A DNA stretch of 64,000 bases from DATKQD01 sp050695655 (GTDB lineage: Bacteria; Chloroflexota; JAJPGV01): contig JBOGTU010000005.1 of the NCBI GenBank assembly GCA_050695655.1, positions 1-64,000 of the forward strand, written 5' to 3'. Below are positions 34,301 to 42,532 of this stretch, in pieces. Every line of letters starts with the position of its first letter. The stretch's first letter is position 1. The notes below the pieces were generated by a model, which was not told the origin of the DNA, did not search any database, and was given only the letters and a program-made list of their open reading frames with translations. A program made the position numbers and the translations under genes.

Positions 34301-34558
34301 CTTGAGCGCGGCGAGGGGCGAGGCGCCGGCCAGATGGAACAGCTCCGCCAGGTAGTCCTGAAGGACGGGGTAAAAGTTGAACATGGGTGAACCGAGGCCC
34401 CCATCCGCCACGGGCGCCCAGCGTGGGTAGAGGTTGGTCCAACTGAAGACTGTGCTCCACTGCAGGAAGAAGTAGAGGTGGTACAGCCCATCGGCGGCGG
34501 ACCAGAAGCCGGGCTGCATCATGGGGATGGTCGCGGGAATGGCCATTAGGGCGGCCAA
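31316..34558 (-). CDS. Very large multi-spanning membrane protein, GT-C-like
   Basis: A 1080-aa protein with about 12 helices in the first 540 residues and a long extracytoplasmic beta-rich part after about 570. The N-terminal loop has AADGLYHLYFFLQWS (D23, H27), the acidic loop position of GT-C glycosyltransferases. The C-terminal half seems to contain several related beta-sandwich units, each with a shape like LxLxxAxGxLWAQxDxPP or LPxxAPPGxYRLLLAYP, as also seen in the 648-aa neighbour. The TTG start at 34558 is uncertain: an ATG lies at 34546 and the open frame runs further upstream toward the VTC gene. Confidence 0.72.
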   Translation of the reverse strand: MAALMAIPATIPMMQPGFWSAADGLYHLYFFLQWSTVFSWTNLYPRWAPVADGGLGSPMFNFYPVLQDYLAELFHLAGASPLAALKMTMALAVICCSLFTFLYVRELFGTAAGLVAGTLSVYAPYLLYNLYQSGDFSQTLALPLLPLVFWAFHRLIARPSRRRFGAAALAYGGLLLAHNVTFLVASPFLAAYCLVLLVRYRAGWAQRAMAACGAAVLGLGVSAVYWLPVFADAASVQLTRFHTEPGQDYRQNFVRLTELVSSRVLHAYNGVVFTNRFGPAQMGLVQTALIAAAMAGLALAWRSDGWTRGLGLLFGLATASALFLNTHWSAPLWSIFPGAAFVQQPIRLLSLAGFFGALTVGAGVSRLPRGAQLGLAGPLVLFVGLAGGAGLTNLRYLNMPAHLTLADALAHERVSGGDYLRHFLPVAATTTLDWSPELLPIALGHSPLAVLPGELPPFARVVDQQRTSLRDTVNLQSSRPFTVRMERLYWTGWQATINGQPARVFAEANSGLLQVAIPAGTSHVVVWLGSTLVRQVALALSLVCCLLTLILGWPSQPVPRLALAAGLPLAAVLLPLALVGVGTELGAAPRSIRPLNVQYGPAELTSAQVMQVSPTTIRARLHWGAVPPAGSTVRVLAGSSGHPWAEATGPGSQQEFALTLPVGMPFDAYFVQIDLFDTHGSLLMPTSARRMYMYPLVQHVQIGALFLGSLPAPSLPGTPELRVRVFASATQGAAIPVDLAWTVHAKHQPANPSLHLVDAAGNLWAQNDAPFPLIPPSAFWSSGVSFTDRRELPLPADAPPGAYRLLLAYPDRPSLPAGKLEVAARTTAPPARALLRLPSIELVSATAASAQQGEAARLRLTWYATGHTAAGRTVRLRLASATGAMAACQVAVGQGWPAGTLATTPVACAVPAAFPPGPARVLIASATGAWLSLPLRLTVHALSRQMTLPPGNLTPADVTAGGVARLVGYQLQSDGAQLRLRLVWQALQTPAADATEFVHALDTAGGIIWQSDRPPGTAGRPTSSWLPGEYLTDEFTLPSASVVSLQIGLYNQATGQRMPMGAEDHFTIAVTSTAKAAHSG

Positions 34559-34616
34559 CGCGGTTCCAGCCGCTGGGGTGTGAAGGAGCTTGGTGGCTCG
34601 CCTCAGGGAAGCGTGC

Positions 34617-35399
34617 TCACTCGGCCGCGCTCCGGCTGGCCGGCCTCGGGCTTGGCGCGCTCATGTAGCTGCTGGCCCAGGCCGGCAGCGCCAGGCCCCG
34701 GGGCGCGGCAAACAGCATGGCCACGCCGTGTGCGTACTTGCAGAAGTCAGCGAGAGGGGTGAGCGCTGCATCCTCCAGGAGGCCAGCCAGCCAGGCGGGT
34801 GGGGCGGCTTGCAGCTTCACCTCCACAATGGGGTGGGGCAAACGGTACGACCGGCCCCGCCGGCCACCGTCGCACAGCGCCGTCATCAGCACGTGGCTAT
34901 CCAGGGTGATGCGCAGGCCGGGGCTGACAGCCGCTTCGAAGGCTTGCCGCCGGTAGCGAACCTGCAGCACGGGGGTCAGCCGCTCCAGCTCCACGGCGGC
35001 GCTCGCGGCCGCCAGCAGGGCCTGATAGTCGGCCGGAAGCGCTGCCGGGCGGCGCAGAAGCTCGCCCCACTGCACCACCACTGGCTGGCGCGGCAGCGCT
35101 TCCGCCAGCTCCACGCGCAGCTTGCTGCTCGATCCTTGCGTCGCCTGCTTCATCTCGGCGAACACGGGCCGCCGGCCGTTGTAGGCTCGCAGCCGCAGCA
35201 GCGTGCGCTGGCTGGGGTCAAGCGCCGCCTGGCGATACAGCGCCAGGTCACGTGTATCCAGGTACACCGATTCCACACGGTTCGCGAGGGCGCCCGGTGC
35301 TTCTTCGTGCAGCGGCAGGTGGGCTGTGATGAGCTCCGCCAGGGCCGGTTGCAGCCGCGCGGGAAGTGAGAACTTGATGGTTTGCCGGGTGGTGATCAC
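34617..35399 (-). CDS. VTC-domain protein (polyphosphate polymerase-like)
   Basis: A 260-aa tunnel-fold protein of the VTC/CYTH superfamily, which polymerises phosphate from ATP in yeast VTC4 and has bacterial relatives. It shows the N-terminal Lys (TIKFSLPAR), RVESVYLDT, the basic pair in LLRLRAYNGRRPVFAEMKQ (RxR and ExK), SKLRVEL, PIVEVKLQ (ExK) and CKYAHGV, all lining the phosphate tunnel in the family. The C-terminus is a Pro/Ser-rich tail. It heads the operon with the two large membrane proteins, suggesting that polyphosphate or a related polymer is linked to surface modification. That role is inference. Confidence 0.85.
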   Translation of the reverse strand: MITTRQTIKFSLPARLQPALAELITAHLPLHEEAPGALANRVESVYLDTRDLALYRQAALDPSQRTLLRLRAYNGRRPVFAEMKQATQGSSSKLRVELAEALPRQPVVVQWGELLRRPAALPADYQALLAAASAAVELERLTPVLQVRYRRQAFEAAVSPGLRITLDSHVLMTALCDGGRRGRSYRLPHPIVEVKLQAAPPAWLAGLLEDAALTPLADFCKYAHGVAMLFAAPRGLALPAWASSYMSAPSPRPASRSAAE

Positions 35400-35429
35400 C
35401 TGCGCGGCGGCTCCGATACCATTATTCCC

Positions 35430-36317
35430 GTGAGTGAAAGTCTACCTAAGCACAGGCAAGCGGCAGGCGCCATTGCCTCGGTGGGGGTGGTGGGCTGCGG
35501 GCTCATGGGCTCCGGCATTGCTGAAGTTGCCGCCCGCGCGGGGTACCCGGTGACGGTGCGCGAGGTGAATGGTGAGCTGCTGGCGCGCGGCCAGGGCCTG
35601 GTGCAGAAGAGCCTCGCCACGGCCCTCCAGCGGGGCAAGCTCAGCGCCGAGGCGTGCGATGCGGCCTGGGCCAAGCTGACCTTCACCACGGACCTGGCCG
35701 GCCTGGCCCAGTGCGACCTGGTGATCGAAGCCGCCACGGAGAACCCCAGCATCAAAAAGGAGCTGTTCGCCGCGCTGGATGCCGCCTGCCACCCGGCGAC
35801 CATCCTGGCGAGCAACACCTCATCGATTCCGATTGTCGAGCTGGCGGCCGCCACCAAACGGCCGGCGCTGGTGCTGGGACTGCACTTCTTCAACCCCGCA
35901 CCGGTGATGCAACTGGTTGAGGTGATCCGCACCATTGTGGTGGCCGAGGCCACGGTCGATGTGGTGCGCCACTTCGCCGAGGGCCTGGGTAAGACCGCCA
36001 TTCTGGCCAAAGATCGAGCCGGCTTCATTGTGAACGTGCTGCTGGTCCCCTACCTGCTGGATGCCGTCCGCCTGGTGGAGCAGGGCGTAGCTACCAAGGA
36101 GGACATCGACCTCGGCATGCGCCTTGGCTGCGGCTACCCCATGGGCCCGCTGCAATTGCTGGACTTTGTGGGCATCGACACGACGTATTACATCGCCGAA
36201 ATCATGTTTCAGGAATTTAAGGAGGCCAAGTTTGCGCCTCCGCCTCTGCTCAAGCAGATGACCATTGCCGGCCTGCATGGCCGCAAAACCGGCCAGGGCT
36301 TCTACACCTACCACTGA
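35430..36317 (+). CDS. hbd: 3-hydroxyacyl-CoA (3-hydroxybutyryl-CoA) dehydrogenase
   Basis: A 295-aa NAD-dependent enzyme that interconverts 3-hydroxyacyl-CoA and 3-oxoacyl-CoA in fatty-acid oxidation or butyrate-type metabolism. The Rossmann motif is GVVGCGLMGSGIAEVAA. The catalytic segment is LGLHFFNPAPVMQLVEV with the active His, ASNTSSIPI is conserved, and the C-terminal domain has DRAGFIVNVLLVPYL and GYPMGPLQLLDFVG. The GTG start has no Shine-Dalgarno and is 30 bp from the divergent VTC gene, so it may be a leaderless transcript. The VOC gene follows after 14 bp; thiolase is nearby at 37495. Confidence 0.93.
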   Translation: MSESLPKHRQAAGAIASVGVVGCGLMGSGIAEVAARAGYPVTVREVNGELLARGQGLVQKSLATALQRGKLSAEACDAAWAKLTFTTDLAGLAQCDLVIEAATENPSIKKELFAALDAACHPATILASNTSSIPIVELAAATKRPALVLGLHFFNPAPVMQLVEVIRTIVVAEATVDVVRHFAEGLGKTAILAKDRAGFIVNVLLVPYLLDAVRLVEQGVATKEDIDLGMRLGCGYPMGPLQLLDFVGIDTTYYIAEIMFQEFKEAKFAPPPLLKQMTIAGLHGRKTGQGFYTYH

Positions 36318-36331
36318 AGGAGGAATCCACC

Positions 36332-36790
36332 GTGCTGCACCCTACGGCCATCGATCACATCGCCCTCAAAGTGACGGACATGGACAAGTCGCTGCACTTC
36401 TACCACGACGTCCTGGGGATGGACGTGCTGCACACGTCCGGCCCGCACGCCAACGGCGGCCGCTCCGCGACGATCCGCGCCGGCCAGCAGAAGATCGACG
36501 TCTTCTACCGGCCTGACTTTGTATCCGCGGACAAGGACAAGCCTGTGGGCATGGATCACCTGTGCCTGGAGATCGACAGCACGTCCATGGAGGATGTGCT
36601 GGCCTTCCTCAAGCAGCAGCAAGTGGAGATCATGTGGGGGCCGGTGACGCGCTTCGGCACGACATCGGTGTACGTGTTCGACCCCGATGGGGTGCACGTG
36701 GAACTGCGGGCGCACATGGTGATGGAGGGCGCGGAGAAGCCAGCGCTGCCCGCTGCCGCGCGCGAGCCCGCGCCAACCGGCGGCTCATAG
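36332..36790 (+). CDS. VOC/glyoxalase-superfamily protein
   Basis: A 152-aa vicinal-oxygen-chelate protein with two beta-alpha-beta-beta-beta modules. Likely metal ligands are His in TAIDHIALKV, His in GMDHLCLEI and Glu in GVHVELRAH. A C-terminal Ala/Pro tail follows. GTG at 36332 has an excellent AGGAGGAA site 6-8 nt upstream. It is 14 bp after the hydroxyacyl-CoA dehydrogenase, so it is in one operon. Methylmalonyl-CoA epimerase, glyoxalase I and ring-cleavage dioxygenases share this fold; I cannot choose among them. Confidence 0.85.
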   Translation: MLHPTAIDHIALKVTDMDKSLHFYHDVLGMDVLHTSGPHANGGRSATIRAGQQKIDVFYRPDFVSADKDKPVGMDHLCLEIDSTSMEDVLAFLKQQQVEIMWGPVTRFGTTSVYVFDPDGVHVELRAHMVMEGAEKPALPAAAREPAPTGGS

Positions 36791-36887
36791 TTCCTCCAGG
36801 CCGCGGCAGCCGCGTCCGTGTGGCCCGCGCCGCGGCGGCCTGTACTGGCTCATCATCAGCCTGCACCCAGGTGCCGCGGGAGCGAGC

Positions 36888-37475
36888 GTGATTCAGCTCA
36901 TTCTCTCGACGTTCGGCATCATCTTTGTGGCCGAGCTGGCGGACAAAACGGCGCTGGCGTCGCTGGTGCTGGCCTCGCGGCTTCCGGCGCGCTCAGTCAT
37001 CGTAGGCGCGTGGCTGGCCTTTCTCGTGCAGACCGGCGTGGCTGTGGCGGCAGGGAGCCTGCTTCAGCTTTTGCCGGAGGAGCCGATTCGGCTAGCCGCG
37101 GGCGCCAGCTTCCTCATCTTCGCCGCGCTGGCCCTGCGGGAGGGGGGCGACGATGGCGAGGATGGCGGCGGGTCGAAAGGCAACGCCGGGCAGCACCGGG
37201 CTGCCTGGATCACCAGTTTCCTGGTGGTGTTCGCGGCAGAGTGGGGCGATCTCACGCAGCTCGCGACGGTGGCCCTGGTGGCCCGCACCGGCAAGCCGCT
37301 GGCGGTCGCCATTGGCGCCACCACGGGCGAGTGGGCGGTGGCCCTGCTGGCGGTGCTGGCTGGCTCCCGCCTGAGCAAGCTGCTCAACCCCAAGCTGCTC
37401 AGCCGCGCCAGCGCCGCCCTCTTCGCCGCCATTGGCCTGTTCATCATCATCACCACTTTGCTGGGCGGCGGTTAG
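36888..37475 (+). CDS. GDT1/TMEM165 (UPF0016) family cation transporter
   Basis: A 195-aa inner-membrane protein with two homologous three-helix halves. Each half carries the family's acidic signature: AELADKTALASLVLA near residue 16 and AEWGDLTQLATVALV near 121, the E-x-G-D-(K/R)-(T/S) motifs. The family exchanges Mn2+ or Ca2+ for protons. A Gly/Asp-rich loop (GDDGEDGGGSKGN) joins the halves. The first-half motif has Ala instead of Gly, which is tolerated in some members. The start is GTG at 36888, with GGGAG about 10 nt upstream. Confidence 0.9.
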   Translation: MIQLILSTFGIIFVAELADKTALASLVLASRLPARSVIVGAWLAFLVQTGVAVAAGSLLQLLPEEPIRLAAGASFLIFAALALREGGDDGEDGGGSKGNAGQHRAAWITSFLVVFAAEWGDLTQLATVALVARTGKPLAVAIGATTGEWAVALLAVLAGSRLSKLLNPKLLSRASAALFAAIGLFIIITTLLGGG

Positions 37476-37494
37476 CCCGCGCGTACAGTCACAG

Positions 37495-38655
37495 TCACAG
37501 GCGCTCGACGATCATGGCCATGCCCTGGCCGCCGCCCACGCACATCGTTTCCAGGCCCACGGTTTGGTTGCGTGCGCGCAGGCCGTTCAGCAACGTGGCC
37601 GTGATGCGCGCGCCAGTCATGCCGTAGGGATGCCCAAAGGCAATGGCGCCGCCAAAGGGATTGAGCTTGTCACCAAACGGATCCAGCCCCAGGCCGCGCG
37701 CCGAGGGAATCACCTGCGCGGCAAAGGCCTCGTTCAGTTCCACCAGCTCAATGTCATCCATGGTCATGCCCGCCAGGTCCAGCGCACGGCGCGTGGCAGC
37801 GATGGGCCCCAGGCCCATGTACTCCGGCTCCAACGCGGATACGGCTGTGGAGATGATGCGTGCCAGCGGGCTGATGCCCAGGTCCTTTGCCTTGCTGTTC
37901 GACATGACCACCACAGCCGCCGCGCCATCACTGAAAGGGCAGGAGTTGCCGGCGGTCACGTTGCCACCCTCCCGAAAAGCCGGCTTCAGCGTGGCCAGCA
38001 CCTCTACCGTCGTCCCCGGGCGAGGGCAGTCGTCCACTCGGTACACGCGGCCGTCGGGAAGGGGAATGGGAATGATTTCGCCGTCGAAGTGCCCGCCGGC
38101 CTGGGCGGCTTCCGCGCGCCCCTGGCTGAGGCAGGCGAAGCGATCCATCTCCTCACGGGAGATGTGCTCGCGGTCCGCCACGTTCTCGGCGGTCAGCCCC
38201 ATGGAGATGTAGTAGTCCGCCAGGTGCTCTGGATTGCCGGGGCGCAAGCGGGGATTGACTGCCTCGGCAACATCCGGCTGGCCCTGGTAGTAGCGGGAGA
38301 TGCTTTCTACGCCCACACTCAGGAACGCGTCACCCTCGCCGGCCTTGATGGCGTGCGCGGCCATGCGTGTCGTTTGCAGCGATGACGAGCAGTAGCGGTT
38401 CACGGTGGTGCCGGGCGTGTCGAGCCCCGCCAGCAGGCTGATGGCGCGACCCATGTTCCAGCCCTGCTCGGCATTGGGCATGGCGCAGCCGCAGATGAGG
38501 TCCTCAATGTCGGCGGCCGGGAGCTGGGGCACCCGTTTGAGCACCTCCGTGGCCACGTACGCGGCCAGATCATCGGGCCGCAGGGCGACTAATGAGCCCT
38601 TGCCGGCCCGGCCAATGGGTGAACGCCCCGCGGCGACAATCCAAGCTTCATTCAT
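37495..38655 (-). CDS. Acetyl-CoA acetyltransferase (thiolase)
   Basis: A 386-aa thiolase that condenses or cleaves acyl-CoA units. The nucleophilic Cys is in NRYCSSSLQTT, the active-site His is in AFGHPYGMTGAR, the second Cys is in CVGGGQGMAM, and LVELNEAFAAQ is conserved. Length and order are those of the degradative/biosynthetic thiolase group. ATG at 38655 gives the usual MNEAWIV start; an ATG at 38664 is possible. It fits functionally with the hydroxyacyl-CoA dehydrogenase at 35430, though on the opposite strand. It is divergent from nfo, 36 bp apart. Confidence 0.94.
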   Translation of the reverse strand: MNEAWIVAAGRSPIGRAGKGSLVALRPDDLAAYVATEVLKRVPQLPAADIEDLICGCAMPNAEQGWNMGRAISLLAGLDTPGTTVNRYCSSSLQTTRMAAHAIKAGEGDAFLSVGVESISRYYQGQPDVAEAVNPRLRPGNPEHLADYYISMGLTAENVADREHISREEMDRFACLSQGRAEAAQAGGHFDGEIIPIPLPDGRVYRVDDCPRPGTTVEVLATLKPAFREGGNVTAGNSCPFSDGAAAVVVMSNSKAKDLGISPLARIISTAVSALEPEYMGLGPIAATRRALDLAGMTMDDIELVELNEAFAAQVIPSARGLGLDPFGDKLNPFGGAIAFGHPYGMTGARITATLLNGLRARNQTVGLETMCVGGGQGMAMIVERL

Positions 38656-38691
38656 GCCGTCCATTGTGACGCCTGGGGCTATGCTGTTGCC

Positions 38692-39594
38692 ATGCGGATT
38701 GGCGCGCACGTGTCCAGCGCCGGCAAGGTGTGGAAGGCTATCGAGCGCGCCCAGGCGATTGGAGCGGAGTGCATTCAGATCTTCGTCAGCCCGCCGCGGC
38801 GCTGGCAGGCGCCGTTCATTCTCGAAGAGGACGTGCAGGAATTTCGCCGGCTGGCCCTCCAGGAGGGCATTGGCCCCGTCTACTTCCACGCCGTGTACCT
38901 CATCAATTTCGCCACGGATGATCCAGACCTGTACGAGCGGTCGATCTACTCGCTGGCCGGTTATTTGAAGATGGCCAGCCGGCTGGGCGCCGCGGGTGTG
39001 ATCGCGCACATGGGCAGCGCCGGCACGCGGCCCGTGGCCGAGGCGGAGGAATCCGTGGCGCTGGGGCTGGAGGCGGCGCTGCGCAAGGCCGAGTGCGACG
39101 TGCCAGTGCTCATTGAAAACAACGCCGGCAGTGGCAATTGCATGGGCAGCCGCTTCGACCAGATTGGTCGCTTCATCGAGCGCGCCAGCGGTGACTCACG
39201 GCTGGGCGTGTGCCTGGATACGGCCCATACTTTCGCCTCGGGCTACGACTATCCGGACGCCGCGGAACGCCAGCGCATGTTCGATGAGATCCAGGCCAGC
39301 TTCGGCCTGGAGCGCATCCGCGCCGTGCATGTGAACGACTCCAAGGCTCGCTTCGGCTCCGGCGTAGATCGCCACGAGAACCTGGGCGACGGGTTCATTG
39401 GCCTGTCCGGTCTACGGGAAGTGATCCTGCCGCTGGCGGCCAACGGGAGTGACTTTCTGCTGGAGGTGCCCGGTTACGATGGCCACGGCCCCGATAAGCG
39501 CAGCGTCGATCTCCTGCGGTGCCTGGTGCGCGGCGAGCCCGTTGCCGCGCCGCGACCCTCGCTGTTCCAGCTTCCCCAGCCGGCTGGGGGCTGA
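38692..39594 (+). CDS. nfo: Endonuclease IV (AP endonuclease)
   Basis: A 300-aa zinc-dependent TIM-barrel enzyme that cuts the DNA backbone 5' of abasic sites. It has RIGAHVSSAGKV, YFHAVYLIN, IAHMGSAGTR (His ligand), LIENNAGSGNCMG (Glu ligand), VCLDTAHTFASGYD (Asp and His), RAVHVNDSKARFGSGVDRHENLGDGFIG (His, Asp and His) and FLLEVPGYDGHG (Glu). It complements nth at 287-988 in base-excision repair. It starts 36 bp from the divergent thiolase gene and is followed closely by coaE. Confidence 0.95.
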   Translation: MRIGAHVSSAGKVWKAIERAQAIGAECIQIFVSPPRRWQAPFILEEDVQEFRRLALQEGIGPVYFHAVYLINFATDDPDLYERSIYSLAGYLKMASRLGAAGVIAHMGSAGTRPVAEAEESVALGLEAALRKAECDVPVLIENNAGSGNCMGSRFDQIGRFIERASGDSRLGVCLDTAHTFASGYDYPDAAERQRMFDEIQASFGLERIRAVHVNDSKARFGSGVDRHENLGDGFIGLSGLREVILPLAANGSDFLLEVPGYDGHGPDKRSVDLLRCLVRGEPVAAPRPSLFQLPQPAGG

Positions 39595-39641
39595 GTTGGC
39601 GTTCGCTGGCTGACGCACTCGCGGCGCCGCACCGGCAGGAT

Positions 39642-40253
39642 GTGTACATCATCGGCGTCACCGGTAACATCGGCAGCGGCAAGAGCACGGTGGACGCGCT
39701 GCTTGCGGAGCGAGGCGCCACGATCGTGGATGCCGACGCGCTGGTGCACCAGCTGCAGCGGCCGGGCCAGCCAGTGTACGAGGCCATCGCGCGGCGCTTC
39801 GGGCAGGGTGTTGTGGGGGGAAATGGCGAGCTGAACCGCCAGGCCCTGGGAGCGCTGGTGTTTGCGGACGCAGCGGCGCTGCGCGATTTGGAGCACCTGG
39901 TGCACCCCGCCGTGGGCGAGGAGTCGCGGCGCCTGCTGCGGCTCGCCCCACCCGGCAGTGTGGTGGTGTACGATGCGGTCAAGCTGCTGGAGGGTGGTTC
40001 CGGCGCCTGGTGCAGCAGCGTGTGGCTGGTGCTCAGCACGGCGGAGCAGCAGCAGGCGCGGCTGGTGGAGCAGCGCGGGCTGACGCCGGACGCGGCCCGA
40101 GCCCGCATCGCGGCGCAGCCGCCCGCGGAAGCCAAGGAAGCGCTGGCCCAGATCATCATCCGCAACCGCGGAACCCGCGAGGATTTGGCACGCCAGGTTG
40201 AGGCTGCCTGGGCCGCCACCGCCAAACCCTGGCTGGCGGCGCGCCAGCGGTGA
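39642..40253 (+). CDS. coaE: Dephospho-CoA kinase
   Basis: A 203-aa kinase for the last step of coenzyme A synthesis. It has the P-loop VTGNIGSGKSTV, the family's IVDADALVHQL, LGALVFADAAALRDLEHLVHP, and RLVEQRGLTPDAARARIAAQ. The lid region is VKLLEGGSGAW, somewhat unlike the usual D-x-PLLFE. GTG at 39642 is the best start: the coding frame before it is outside the family alignment. It begins 47 bp after nfo and is probably co-transcribed with it. Confidence 0.92.
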   Translation: MYIIGVTGNIGSGKSTVDALLAERGATIVDADALVHQLQRPGQPVYEAIARRFGQGVVGGNGELNRQALGALVFADAAALRDLEHLVHPAVGEESRRLLRLAPPGSVVVYDAVKLLEGGSGAWCSSVWLVLSTAEQQQARLVEQRGLTPDAARARIAAQPPAEAKEALAQIIIRNRGTREDLARQVEAAWAATAKPWLAARQR

Positions 40254-40342
40254 TGCACCAGCGAGGCTTGCGGCACCAAACTTGTGAACTTTGAGTCAGC
40301 TTTTGCGAGCGTACTAAGGCCCCGGAACGGTGGGCACGGCCC

Positions 40343-40684
40343 TCACCCCAGTCCGGGGTCGTCCGTGGGGGGCCGAGGCAGCTCGGCCAGCTCGCCTGTG
40401 AGGCGGCGCACTTCGTCATAGTCCCAGCGTTGGATGACGAGGCGCACCGCGGTGCGCTGGCCAGCATCGATCTCCACCTCAGTGAAGGCGGGGATGCACA
40501 CCAGGTCCATGTGCTGCGGCACCAGGTAACCCCGGCAGACGGCCACGGCCTTGATGGCCTGGTTGACCGCGCCCGCGCCAATGGCTTGAACCTCCGCGTG
40601 CCCCTCTGTGCGAAGGAGGCCGGCGATGGCACCAGCGACCGCGGTGGGTTTGGATTGGGCAGCTACTTTGAGGACGTTGGGCAT
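40343..40684 (-). CDS. spoVS: Stage V sporulation protein S (SpoVS-like Alba-fold protein)
   Basis: A 113-aa small DNA/RNA-binding-type protein. The core LKVAAQSKPTAVAGAIAGLLRTEGHAEVQAIGAGAVNQAIKAVAVCRGYL..DLVCIPAFTEVEID is a near-standard SpoVS of about 86 residues. It has an extra acidic and proline-rich C-terminal extension of about 25 residues (DYDEVRRLTGELAELP). The order rny then spoVS on one strand is the same as in Bacillus (rny-ymdB-spoVS), but the phosphodiesterase gene between them is missing. Its presence does not by itself show spore formation; many non-sporulating bacteria have it. Confidence 0.93.
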   Translation of the reverse strand: MPNVLKVAAQSKPTAVAGAIAGLLRTEGHAEVQAIGAGAVNQAIKAVAVCRGYLVPQHMDLVCIPAFTEVEIDAGQRTAVRLVIQRWDYDEVRRLTGELAELPRPPTDDPGLG

Positions 40685-40767
40685 GGTGACCAGCAGTGCG
40701 CGCAAGTTCTGCGCCGTGTGAGGTGGCCGGCACAGCCTGGGCCGTGCCGGACGCCTCACAGTCAGTC

Positions 40768-42297
40768 CTATTTGGCGAACTCGACGGCGCGCGTCTCGCG
40801 CGAAACCATCACCTTGATCTGGCCCGGATAGCTGAGGTTCTCCTGGATCTGCTTCACAATGTCGCGCGCCAGACGGCTGGCGGCCAGGTCATCCACTTCC
40901 TCCGGCTTGACGATGATGCGCACTTCGCGGCCAGCTTGGATGGCAAACGACCGCTCCACGCCGGGGAAGGAGTTGGCGATGCTCTCCAGCGCCTCCAGCC
41001 GCTTGACGTACGTTTCCAGGCTTTCGCGCCGGGCGCCCGGCCGCGCCGCGGAGATGGCATCGGCCGCGGCCACAATGAGCGCCTCCACCGTTTCCGGCTC
41101 CTCTTCGCCGTGGTGCGCCTTGATGGCGTGCACCACAGCCTTGGATTCGCCCAGCCGCTTGGCTATTTCGCCACCGATGATGGCGTGGGGGCCCTCCACC
41201 TCGTGGGAGACGCCCTTGCCGATGTCGTGCATGAAGCCGGCGCGGCGGGCGACATTCACATCGGCCCCGAGCTCGTAGGCCATGGTGGCGCACAACGCCG
41301 CGATCTCAATGGAGTGGCGCAGCACGTTCTGGCTGTAGCTGGTGCGGAAGTGCAGCCGGCCCATGGCCTTGTTCAGGTCCGCGCTGAGGCCATGCACCTT
41401 GGCTTCGGCCGCGGCCTTCTCGCCCTCATCGCGCATGGTGTTCTCCACATCCAGGCGGGCCTTGGCCACCAGCTCCTCAATGCGGCCGGGATGGATGCGC
41501 CCGTCCACAATGAGCTTGGTCAGCGCCTGGCGGGCCACTTCGCGCCGCACCGGATCGAAGCCCGAGAGGATGACCGTATCCGGCGTATCGTCGATGATCA
41601 GGTCCACGCCGGTCGCCGCTTCCAGGGCCCGAATGTTGCGGCCCTCGCGGCCGATGATGCGGCCCTTCATATCCTCGCTGGGCAGCGGCACCACGGACAC
41701 GGCGCTTTCGGACACCTGATCTGAGGCGTACTTCTGGATGGCCAGCGCGATGATCTTGCGCGCCTTCTGCTCGGCTTCCTCTTTGGTTTCGAACTCAATC
41801 TCGCGGACGCGCTTGTTGGCCTCCACGCGCACTTCCTGCTCGATGTTGGTGAGCAGCTGAGTCTTGGCTTCTTCGCGTGTCATGCTGGCCACGCGCTCCA
41901 ACTCCTGCACTTGTTCCAGCCGCTTGAGCTCCATGGCCTCGTGCAGCTCTTCGGTTTCCTGCTCTTTGGCGTTGACGTTGCGCTCGCGCTTGTCCAGCGC
42001 CTCCAGCTTGCGATCCAGGTTCTCTTCCTTTTGGGAGATGCGGCGCTCCGTACGCTGGCTCTCGGAGCGGGCCTCTCGGGCCTCGCCCTCGGCTGCCGTG
42101 CGCACCTTCAGCGCCTCATCCTTGGCCTGCAGCAGGATGTCTTTTTCCTGTGCCTTGGCCTCAGCCAGCAGGGTCTCGATTTTGGCGTTTGCCTCGCGTT
42201 CGCGGCCTTCGTTACGGGTGCGCTTCAGCGCCAGGCCGGCGCCGAAGCCTGCCGCCCCGACCACGACCGCGACAATGACGAACAGAACAATGTTCAA
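40768..42297 (-). CDS. rny: Ribonuclease Y
   Basis: A 509-aa membrane-anchored endoribonuclease that starts mRNA decay. It has an N-terminal transmembrane helix (FVIVAVVVGAAGFGAGL), a long charged coiled coil to about residue 200, a KH domain with GRIIGREGRNIRALEAATGVDLI, and an HD domain with HSIEIAALCATMAYELGADV and AGFMHDIGKGVSHE (metal His-Asp pair). TTG at 42297 has GGAGGAGGG at good spacing. spoVS follows 83 bp downstream. The 500-bp upstream region holds palindromic copy C and an operator-like palindrome shared with the lon side. Confidence 0.96.
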   Translation of the reverse strand: MNIVLFVIVAVVVGAAGFGAGLALKRTRNEGREREANAKIETLLAEAKAQEKDILLQAKDEALKVRTAAEGEAREARSESQRTERRISQKEENLDRKLEALDKRERNVNAKEQETEELHEAMELKRLEQVQELERVASMTREEAKTQLLTNIEQEVRVEANKRVREIEFETKEEAEQKARKIIALAIQKYASDQVSESAVSVVPLPSEDMKGRIIGREGRNIRALEAATGVDLIIDDTPDTVILSGFDPVRREVARQALTKLIVDGRIHPGRIEELVAKARLDVENTMRDEGEKAAAEAKVHGLSADLNKAMGRLHFRTSYSQNVLRHSIEIAALCATMAYELGADVNVARRAGFMHDIGKGVSHEVEGPHAIIGGEIAKRLGESKAVVHAIKAHHGEEEPETVEALIVAAADAISAARPGARRESLETYVKRLEALESIANSFPGVERSFAIQAGREVRIIVKPEEVDDLAASRLARDIVKQIQENLSYPGQIKVMVSRETRAVEFAK

Positions 42298-42532
42298 ACT
42301 TTCCCTCCTCCGCGCAGGGGCATGCCTGTTCTGTTCGTGGGCCGGGCAGGACCAGGTCTAGGAGAATGGCGAGATGTCGTCGCCCTTCAGCACGAGTGCT
42401 CGAGAATTTGGGGCACCGATAGCTCCAAAAGCCGCCAATAAGGCCGCCACATGTTCCACCGAAAAGACTCAGACAGGCTTCTGCCCAAGATTAAGATTCT
42501 TCGCGAGCTCCGCCCCGGGTACCGATTCCCCA

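Noticed and set aside
40266..40290. GCGGCACCAAACTTG in the gap after coaE as an end of the palindromic element
   Set aside because: Only about ten bases match, with no second end within 130 bp.
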